Positions 7,983 through 12,757 of a stretch of DNA of 12,757 nt are shown piece by piece. A program made the translations under genes and the position numbers. The stretch comes from Victivallales bacterium (GTDB lineage Bacteria > Verrucomicrobiota > Lentisphaeria > Oligosphaerales > Oligosphaeraceae): the NCBI GenBank assembly GCA_017543165.1, contig JAFYGL010000716.1:1-12757 (forward strand), given 5' to 3'. Positions within the stretch are counted from its first letter, which is position 1; each line of letters starts with the position of its first letter. The notes below the pieces were generated by a model. The model made no database searches and was not told the DNA's origin. It worked only from the letters and a program-made list of their open reading frames with translations.

Positions 7983-8005
7983 AAACCATCTCCTAACTTT
8001 TAGAG

Positions 8006-8030
8006 TGGCGGGTAATACACCGCCATTTTT
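8006..8030 (+). other. Short hairpin with T-run in the vor leader
   Basis: TGGCGG (8006-8011) pairs with CCGCCA (8020-8025) around an 8-base loop and is followed by five T on the plus strand. It looks like a weak rightward terminator, though no rightward gene precedes it. On the vor transcript it would be a 5' leader hairpin about 25 bases before the vorD start. The stem is only 6 bp. Confidence 0.35.
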
Positions 8031-8047
8031 GAACTGAAATATAAGCG

Positions 8048-8076
8048 TTAATATATACGAAATGCCATTTTAGCAA
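8048..8076 (-). promoter_or_regulatory. Candidate promoter of the vor operon
   Basis: On the minus strand, TTGCTA (8076-8071) is followed by an A/T-rich -10 region: TATTAA (8053-8048) at 17-bp spacing, or TATATT (8055-8050) at 15 bp. It lies about 66 bases upstream of the vorD start. The hexamers are imperfect and the choice between the two -10s is uncertain. Confidence 0.35.
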
Positions 8077-8096
8077 GTCATAAGGCGACAAAATAG

Positions 8097-8112
8097 GGTG
8101 TCCATGGACACC
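8097..8112. repeat. 16-bp perfect palindrome
   Basis: GGTGTCCATGGACACC reads the same on both strands. It abuts the left arm of the large inverted repeat (four bases away) and shares the GTCCATG core with it. It could be an operator-like dyad, or a degenerate unit of the repeat family. Confidence 0.75.
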
Positions 8113-8115
8113 GAA

Positions 8116-8283
8116 AGCGTCCATGCGAGCGCCGAAGCGGCGCTCGCTCAGGTTGACCAACTTGCACGTTTTCGTCAGTTGGACAGCCACACAGGTTGGC
8201 CAACCCGCATGGGATTCCCTGGGGCCTTATCCTACCAGTTGGTCAACCTGAGCGAGCGCCGCTTCGGCGCTCGCATGGACGCT
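8116..8283. repeat. Long inverted repeat: 47-bp perfect arms around a 74-bp loop, with nested hairpins
   Basis: The arms at 8116-8162 and 8237-8283 are exact reverse complements over 47 bases. Each arm contains its own hairpin of 10-bp stem and 3-base loop (arm GCGAGCGCCG; 8125-8147 and 8252-8274). The 74-bp loop contains a 12-bp palindrome, GGTTGGCCAACC (8194-8205). Pairing resumes outside the arms after one mismatch (8111-8114 with 8285-8288). No flanking target-site duplication is visible, so a transposon-derived MITE is not supported. The element lies between two divergent operons. Confidence 0.85.
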
Positions 8284-8326
8284 ATCGGCGCTCGCATGGA
8301 CGCCGACCGCGCTCGCATTGGATTTT
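8264..8326. repeat. 21-bp tandem repeat, about three units
   Basis: Units start at 8264, 8285 and 8306. The first two share TCGGCGCTCGCATGGACG; the third is degenerate (ACCGCGCTCGCATTGG). The repeat overlaps the end of the right arm of the long inverted repeat and runs beyond it. The 21-bp period is a multiple of three. Confidence 0.7.
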
Positions 8327-8351
8327 AGAAATTGCCTTGCCTGCCATACCT

Positions 8352-8381
8352 TTGGTTTCTTCCTTGCTTTTAAAGCATAAT
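8352..8381 (+). promoter_or_regulatory. Candidate promoter of the clpX-like operon
   Basis: TTGGTT (8352-8357) and CATAAT (8376-8381) are 18 bp apart and lie upstream of the clpX-like gene. A second possible pair is TTGCGC (8390-8395) with TATAGA (8414-8419), also 18 bp apart and closer to the ATG at 8468. Both are weak matches to the sigma-70 consensus. Confidence 0.3.
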
Positions 8382-8467
8382 GCGTTATATTGCGCACGTT
8401 TTATTCTATTGCATATAGAAACAAACTGGTTATTAACAAAACACTGGAACGCTACAGCAAAAAGAAA

Positions 8468-10132
8468 ATGAAGAAAGATACAGACGTAACAGAAAAAAAC
8501 ACAGAGGAACAGGAAGTTCAAACAGAGTTGTCTTTGGAAACCAGCGAGAAAACCAAGGAAAATACAGATGACGAGGCAAAGCCCTCCGCACCAAAGCGCA
8601 CGGGAAGGGGCAAAGGCAGCCGAGGCAGACAGCCCAAGGCTGACAAAGACGCACCCTCTCCTGATAATGCCCATGGCACTCCCAAACCTGAAAAAGACAA
8701 GGACGGCAAAAGCGAGGACAGGCGCGGCGATGGCAACATGGGATTCAAGGTGTCCGGCGCGTTCATCGAGGCTGGCTCATTGAGGGAATTCATGGAGCAG
8801 CTCAGGGAGCGCCTCTTCGGTGGTGACGCAGAAGGGATGCAGACCATTTCCGTGGAAGGGCCTCTAGGCGACATGGATGGCGATTCCAAGGAGGGGAAAG
8901 ACGATTCCCAGGCAGATGCGCGCCATCAAGAGACGCCGAGGGAACGCCGCCGCCGCGAAGCGCAGGAACAGAGGGCGCAGGAGGAGAAGGCACTTGACAA
9001 AATCAAGAACTTCAACTACACCCCGAGGCAAATCAAGGAATATCTGGACAGGTTTGTGATTTCGCAAGTCGAGGCAAAGAAGGTCCTGGCTGTGGCGATC
9101 TGCGACCACTACAACCATGTGCGCCGTTGCCTGGAGAATCCTGACAGGAAGAATGTCCCGTACGCCAAGCACAACGTGCTTATGACGGGTCCCACTGGCG
9201 TGGGCAAGACATACCTTATGCGCTGCCTGGCAAACCTGCTGGGAGTGCCCTTTGTCAAAGTCGATGCCACAAAATACTCCGAGACAGGATATGTGGGATA
9301 TGATGTGGATGACATCGTGCGCGACCTGATAAAGGTGGCAGGCAGCGTCAACCTGGCGCAGTACGGCATAGTCTATATCGATGAAATCGACAAGATAGCC
9401 ACCAGGAACGCAGGCGGCGGCAGGGACGTTTCAGGCCGAGGCGTGCAGGTGAACATGCTGAAGATCATGGAGGACACGGAGGTCAAGGTAATGAACCCGC
9501 AGACCGAAATGATGATGGGGCCCATGATGATGGGCAGCAACCAGCCTTCGACCATACGGACGCAGAACATACTCTTCATCGTGTCAGGGGCTTTCAGCGG
9601 GCTGGACGAGATTATCAAGAAAAGGCTTGGCACCGCCCAGATCGGCTTCGGCGTGGCGGACAAGGGCGTGACACCACAGAACAGAAATGAAAGCGAAAGC
9701 GAGCTCTTCCAGAAAATGACCACAGAGGACCTGGTGAACTATGGGTTCGAGGCGGAATTCGTGGGCAGGCTTCCCGTCAGGGTGGCCTTGTCCGAATTGA
9801 GTGCGGAAGACCTGGCAACCATACTCTCCTCTGCAGAAAACAACGTGATGCAGCAGTATGCGGAGGCCTTTGCAGGATATGGCATCGACCTCAACATCCT
9901 GCCTGAGGCAATCACGGAAATCGCCAACGAGGCGGCAAAGGAAAAAACAGGCGCAAGAGGACTGCTGACAATACTGGAGCACATCTTCAGGGATTTGAAG
10001 TACGAGCTTCCAGGCAGCGGAATCAAGAGCCTCACAGTCACGGCCTCCACGGTGCACAATCCAAGAGGCACGCAGGAAATGCTTCTTTCAGGGCTAAGGC
10101 AAGAGCCACAAAAATCTCTTGAAGGCAAATAG
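8468..10132 (+). CDS. ClpX-like AAA+ unfoldase lacking the zinc-binding domain
   Basis: This 554-residue protein has a ClpX-type AAA+ module from about residue 185. It shows Walker A GPTGVGKT (241-248), pore-1 loop GYVG (274-277), Walker [10 protein letters not shown] (301-309), a pore-2-like [10 protein letters not shown], an IGFG loop (392-395) matching the ClpP-docking loop, arginine-finger GRLP (433-436) and sensor-2 GARGL (495-499). It should unfold proteins by ATP hydrolysis and probably feed a ClpP-type peptidase. Two features are odd. The N-terminal 184 residues contain no cysteine, so the ClpX zinc-binding domain is absent. In its place is a charged, low-complexity segment with one ordered-looking patch near 93-135. 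The pore-entrance RKH segment is replaced by a methionine-rich stretch (M348-M355). I chose the ATG at 8468; an in-frame TTG at 8390 would add 26 residues across promoter-like sequence. HslU is excluded by the ClpX-specific blocks. Confidence 0.85.
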   Translation: MKKDTDVTEKNTEEQEVQTELSLETSEKTKENTDDEAKPSAPKRTGRGKGSRGRQPKADKDAPSPDNAHGTPKPEKDKDGKSEDRRGDGNMGFKVSGAFIEAGSLREFMEQLRERLFGGDAEGMQTISVEGPLGDMDGDSKEGKDDSQADARHQETPRERRRREAQEQRAQEEKALDKIKNFNYTPRQIKEYLDRFVISQVEAKKVLAVAICDHYNHVRRCLENPDRKNVPYAKHNVLMTGPTGVGKTYLMRCLANLLGVPFVKVDATKYSETGYVGYDVDDIVRDLIKVAGSVNLAQYGIVYIDEIDKIATRNAGGGRDVSGRGVQVNMLKIMEDTEVKVMNPQTEMMMGPMMMGSNQPSTIRTQNILFIVSGAFSGLDEIIKKRLGTAQIGFGVADKGVTPQNRNESESELFQKMTTEDLVNYGFEAEFVGRLPVRVALSELSAEDLATILSSAENNVMQQYAEAFAGYGIDLNILPEAITEIANEAAKEKTGARGLLTILEHIFRDLKYELPGSGIKSLTVTASTVHNPRGTQEMLLSGLRQEPQKSLEGK

Positions 10133-10165
10133 AAATACGGCAATTTTTTTAAGGAAGGCGGAAAA

Positions 10166-11506
10166 ATGAGCAATAACGACGAATTGATGAAGGCAAGTCT
10201 TGAATACCATGCAAATCCAAGGCCAGGAAAAGTCTCAATGGTCACCACCAAGCCATGCGAGACCCAGCGTGACCTGTCCCTGGCCTATACGCCTGGCGTG
10301 GCAAAGCCCTGCCTGGAAATAAAGGACACCCAGGAACTGGTGTACAAATACACCAACCGCGGCAATACCATAGCCGTGGTCAGCGATGGCACGGCGGTCC
10401 TGGGACTTGGCAACATCGGCCCCGAGGCGGGCCTTCCCGTCATGGAAGGCAAGGCCGTGCTTTTCAAGCGCTTTGCCGACATTGACGCGGTGCCTCTTTG
10501 CCTGGGTGGAATGCTGGGGGCGGACGGCCAGACCGACGCGGACAGGCTCATCGATGCAACTGCCGCCTTGAATCCCTCATTCGCAGGCATCAACCTGGAG
10601 GACATAGCGGCGCCAGCCTGCTTCAAGGTGGAGACCGAACTGAAAAAGCGCATGAGCATCCCCGTATTCCATGACGACCAGCATGGCACCGCCATCATCT
10701 CGCTTGCGGCACTCCTCAACGCGGCAAAACTGACAGGAAAGAAACTGGAGGACATGCATGTCGTTGTGAATGGCGCGGGTGCCGCTGGCTTCACATGCGC
10801 AAAGCTCTACATCACAGCAGGCGTCAAAAAGGAGAATGTTGTCATCTGCAACAGCAAGGGCGTCATTAGAAAGGACATGCCAGAGGACAGGCGCCCGCCA
10901 GCATACGAACTTGCCACAGGCAGAGACATCCACACCCTGGCGGAGGCAATGGTGGGGGCGGACATGTTCCTGGGCTGCTCCGTTGGAAACTGCGTCACCA
11001 AGGACATGGTGCGCTCCATGGCTGACAAGCCAATCGTCCTGGCGATGGCAAACCCGATTCCAGAGATTTATCCCGAGGAGGCCCGCGAGGCAGGTGCATA
11101 CGTCATCGGAACAGGAAGGACGGACTTCACAAACCAGGTCAACAACGTGCTGGGCTTCCCAGGCATATTCCGCGGGGCATTGGACGTAAGGGCCAGCGAC
11201 ATCAACGAGGCCATGAAACTGGCGGCATCCCACGCGCTGGCGGAGATAGCCGAAATGCCAGTGGAAGGCAAGATAAGAGAGATGCTTGGCGCCGCATATC
11301 CAAACGACCTGGCCGCAGGCGTCTTTGACGGGGCATGCCCACTTAAGAACACCTACGTGATACCCAAGCCCTTCGACCCCAGGGTCGTTCCCCACGTGGC
11401 GCGCTGCGTCGCCAAGGCCGCAATGGAAAGCGGCGTTGCAAAACTGGCAATAGACGACCTGGACAAGTACGAGGAAGAAGTTTTCCAGCGAATCTCGGGC
11501 AAATAG
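10166..11506 (+). CDS. NAD(P)-dependent malic enzyme (short MaeB type, no phosphotransacetylase domain)
   Basis: This 446-residue cytoplasmic enzyme oxidatively decarboxylates malate to pyruvate and CO2 with reduction of NAD(P). Blocks in order: YTPGVAKPC with catalytic Y41; [21 protein letters not shown]96 in EGKAVLFKRFADIDAVP; GINLEDIAAPACF with metal ligands E145 and D146; IPVFHDDQHGTA (D170/D171); and the dinucleotide fold GAGAAG (203-208). The length equals the malic domain alone, so the phosphotransacetylase-like tail of E. coli-type MaeB is missing. NAD versus NADP cannot be decided from the motif alone. A good Shine-Dalgarno (AAGGAAGGCGG) precedes the ATG. The gene starts 33 bp after the clpX-like gene and no hairpin lies between them, which suggests cotranscription. 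Confidence 0.92.
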   Translation: MSNNDELMKASLEYHANPRPGKVSMVTTKPCETQRDLSLAYTPGVAKPCLEIKDTQELVYKYTNRGNTIAVVSDGTAVLGLGNIGPEAGLPVMEGKAVLFKRFADIDAVPLCLGGMLGADGQTDADRLIDATAALNPSFAGINLEDIAAPACFKVETELKKRMSIPVFHDDQHGTAIISLAALLNAAKLTGKKLEDMHVVVNGAGAAGFTCAKLYITAGVKKENVVICNSKGVIRKDMPEDRRPPAYELATGRDIHTLAEAMVGADMFLGCSVGNCVTKDMVRSMADKPIVLAMANPIPEIYPEEAREAGAYVIGTGRTDFTNQVNNVLGFPGIFRGALDVRASDINEAMKLAASHALAEIAEMPVEGKIREMLGAAYPNDLAAGVFDGACPLKNTYVIPKPFDPRVVPHVARCVAKAAMESGVAKLAIDDLDKYEEEVFQRISGK

Positions 11507-11513
11507 CTTGCAG

Positions 11514-11532
11514 TGCGGGGGCCAGCCCCGCA
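11514..11532. other. Short GC-rich hairpin between malic enzyme and exbB
   Basis: TGCGGGG (11514-11520) pairs with CCCCGCA (11526-11532) around a 5-base loop, 7 bases after the malic enzyme stop. On the plus strand it is followed by A residues rather than T, so it is not an intrinsic terminator in the gene direction. It could reduce read-through or protect the upstream message. Confidence 0.45.
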
Positions 11533-11566
11533 AAAACCATCAGAACCACCCAAAAGAGAGACAACA

Positions 11567-12382
11567 ATGAAGCGTACATTAAGATTTGCGTTTTTGGCGC
11601 TGTTTTTGCTGAACATGCTGCCGATTTCAATGCTGCATGCGGCTGGGCAGAAGAAGGAGAGCATATCGTCCGCCTTGTCTTCTGGTGCAGGAGTTGAAGG
11701 ACAGGCGGCCAAGGCCGCGGCTGGGGCGGAGGAGGCAATGTCCATCACCTTCAGCGACATAATGGCGAGGGGCGGCTGGCTCATGTATGTCATTTCAGGC
11801 TTGTCCCTGGTGGCGATTGCCCTGGCCCTGTTCTACTGCATGACAATGCGCGCAAACATCCTCTTCCCGAAGAAATTCATTAACCAGGCAAAGGGCTTTG
11901 CCGATTCAAACAACCTGGAGGCGCTTCAGGACCTTTGTGCCACGGACGCGTCCCCCGCAGCGAAAATCATATCTGCCACGCTGGAGCAGATAGTCCCTGG
12001 CCATCCACTGGACTACAACCGCCTGAGGGATGCGATGGAGGACGAAGGCGGCAGGCAGGCAGGCATCCTGTGGCAAAGGCTGCAATATCTCATGGACATT
12101 GCGGTCATCTCGCCCATGGTGGGACTGCTTGGCACGGTCTGGGGAATGATGGTTTCCTTTGGCGGCATAGAAAACGGCGCGGACTTCGCAAAGAAGGCGG
12201 AAACCCTTGCAAACGGCATATCGCAGGCGATGTACACCACATTCGGCGGTCTTATCGTCGGCATCTTCGCCATGGCGCTTTATGACTTGGCTCGAGGACA
12301 CCTGAACAAGCTGATTGGCCAGCTTGAAAGTGCGTGCGGAGGCATTTTACGGAGAATCGCCTCGGCTGGCACCAACAAATAG
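11567..12382 (+). CDS. exbB: MotA/TolQ/ExbB-family proton channel protein with N-terminal signal peptide
   Basis: This 271-residue inner-membrane protein belongs to the ExbB/TolQ family, which with ExbD converts the proton motive force into movement for outer-membrane transport. It begins with a signal peptide (MKRTLRF, a leucine/phenylalanine-rich core, and a probable cleavage near LHA-AG at residues 23-27). A polar, alanine-rich periplasmic segment follows (28-65), then the first membrane helix (about 70-91). The conserved second and third helices are ISPMVGLLGTVWGMMVSF and AMYTTFGGLIVGIFAMALYDLA, with the threonines typical of the channel. The signal peptide makes it longer than E. coli TolQ but is common in larger ExbB proteins. 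I chose the ATG at 11567 because it begins the signal peptide and has GAGAG upstream; the GTG at 11513 would add 18 residues across the hairpin. ExbD follows after 29 bp. Confidence 0.88.
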   Translation: MKRTLRFAFLALFLLNMLPISMLHAAGQKKESISSALSSGAGVEGQAAKAAAGAEEAMSITFSDIMARGGWLMYVISGLSLVAIALALFYCMTMRANILFPKKFINQAKGFADSNNLEALQDLCATDASPAAKIISATLEQIVPGHPLDYNRLRDAMEDEGGRQAGILWQRLQYLMDIAVISPMVGLLGTVWGMMVSFGGIENGADFAKKAETLANGISQAMYTTFGGLIVGIFAMALYDLARGHLNKLIGQLESACGGILRRIASAGTNK

Positions 12383-12411
12383 GGCTGCTTCTTCAAGGTA
12401 GGAGACAAGGG

Positions 12412-12757
12412 ATGAACTTCAAGAAAAGAATAGCAGAGACCTCGCCAGGCTTCCAAATGGCGCCGATGCTGGACATTGTATTCATTCTCCTGGTGCATTT
12501 CATGGCAGCCACGCTCTTCGCCAAATGGGAGAACAAACTGGACATCACAGTGCCATCGGCGGACAGTTCCATGTCAGCCTCGCGGCAAAGAATGGAAATA
12601 ATCGTGAACGTGGACAAGAACGGGGCGATTTTCATCAACAGCATTGAGTTGAAAGCAGAACGGCTGGAGGAAATACTCGCCACAACCCATGCCAGAAGCC
12701 CCGAATTGCCCGTCATCATCAGGGCGGACCAGGACGCAAGACACAAGGACGTGATAC
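12412..12757 (+). CDS. exbD: ExbD/TolR-family biopolymer transport protein, partial (3' end missing)
   Basis: An ATG at 12412, preceded by a good Shine-Dalgarno (GGTAGGAG), opens a frame of 115 codons to the window edge. The start (MNFKKRIAETS) is a short cytoplasmic tail. One membrane helix follows (about 16-38, MAPMLDIVFILLVHFMAATLF), with D21 at the position of the essential proton-carrying aspartate of ExbD. The periplasmic domain begins with a beta strand (IIVNVDKNGAIFIN) and the ELPVIIRAD motif usual for this family. It partners the ExbB encoded just upstream. The missing end prevents a judgement on total length or TolR versus ExbD identity. Confidence 0.88.
   Translation, partial: MNFKKRIAETSPGFQMAPMLDIVFILLVHFMAATLFAKWENKLDITVPSADSSMSASRQRMEIIVNVDKNGAIFINSIELKAERLEEILATTHARSPELPVIIRADQDARHKDVI

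Larger units (their letters stand above)
7983..8467. other. Divergent intergenic region without a convincing gene
   Basis: These 485 bp separate the leftward vor operon from the rightward clpX-like operon. The outer parts hold candidate promoters for each side. The centre (8097-8326) is filled by palindromes, a long inverted repeat and a short tandem repeat. Open frames cross the repeats on both strands, but they lack ribosome binding sites and mirror the repeat symmetry, so I do not call a gene. Confidence 0.7.

Noticed and set aside
7993..8190. Open frame of 65 codons on the minus strand
   Set aside because: It reads the left inverted-repeat arm and then runs over the vor leader and candidate promoter. 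No Shine-Dalgarno is seen.
8116..8283. MITE or miniature transposon
   Set aside because: Terminal inverted repeats are present, but no flanking target-site duplication can be found, and no related transposase is in the window.
8264..8326. Short CRISPR-like array
   Set aside because: The 21-bp units are directly adjacent with no spacers, only about three copies exist, and no cas genes are near.
8098..8328. Open frame of 76 codons on the plus strand across the repeat region
   Set aside because: It spans both arms of the inverted repeat, lacks a spaced ribosome binding site, and a mirror-like frame exists on the other strand (7993-8190). The openness follows from repeat symmetry.
8390..8467. 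Extended N-terminus of the ClpX-like protein from a TTG start
   Set aside because: The added 26 codons cross promoter-like A/T-rich sequence; the ATG at 8468 opens the charged N-terminus and is simpler.
8468..10132. HslU
   Set aside because: The GYVG loop, IGFG loop and C-terminal blocks match ClpX, and the HslU-specific I-domain is not present.

Overview
The window looks like chromosomal DNA of an anaerobic, diderm (Gram-negative-type) bacterium. A four-cluster-ligand, ferredoxin-linked 2-oxoacid oxidoreductase points to anaerobic metabolism. An ExbB/ExbD pair and a WaaP-like lipopolysaccharide kinase point to an outer membrane. The mix of a GHL10-like glycosidase, a NAT_N/GNAT_C acyltransferase, an ectoine-type aspartokinase and a signal-peptide-bearing ExbB suggests the PVC group (Lentisphaerota/Kiritimatiellota-like). 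That placement is inference from gene content and moderate GC, not from a marker gene. I see no transposase, integrase, phage gene, CRISPR array, tRNA or rRNA.

Left part, minus strand (1-3613): a tight four-gene run reading right to left. It holds an RluA-family pseudouridine synthase, a NAT_N/GNAT_C acyltransferase-like protein, a WaaP/Kdo-kinase-like protein and a GHL10-like glycosyl hydrolase that runs off the window edge. Gaps are 7 bp, a 4-bp ATGA overlap and 20 bp, so this is almost certainly one operon. The last three genes look like a small saccharide-modification cassette. A pair of mirror-image GC-rich palindromes (3632-3710) separates it from the gene upstream.

Middle, minus strand (3723-7982): an aspartokinase of the ectoine-associated type (no ectABC in view), then an intrinsic terminator (5196-5227). 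The terminator ends a three-gene operon for a 2-oxoacid:ferredoxin oxidoreductase (VorD ferredoxin, VorB alpha subunit, and a fused beta-gamma subunit). It would oxidise branched-chain or related 2-oxoacids to acyl-CoA and reduce ferredoxin.

Divergent intergenic region (7983-8467): 485 bp without a convincing gene. It holds candidate promoters for the flanking operons and an unusual nested element: a 16-bp perfect palindrome, a 47-bp perfect inverted repeat around a 74-bp loop, a 10-bp-stem hairpin inside each arm, and a short 21-bp tandem repeat.

Right part, plus strand (8468-12757): a ClpX-like AAA+ unfoldase without a zinc-binding domain and with a methionine-rich pore-entrance loop, then a NAD(P)-dependent malic enzyme, ExbB and the start of ExbD. 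Gaps are 33, 60 and 29 bp, so the four may be cotranscribed. ExbB/ExbD would harness the proton motive force for outer-membrane transport. The malic enzyme and the VorDBA complex both feed central 2-oxoacid and acyl-CoA metabolism.
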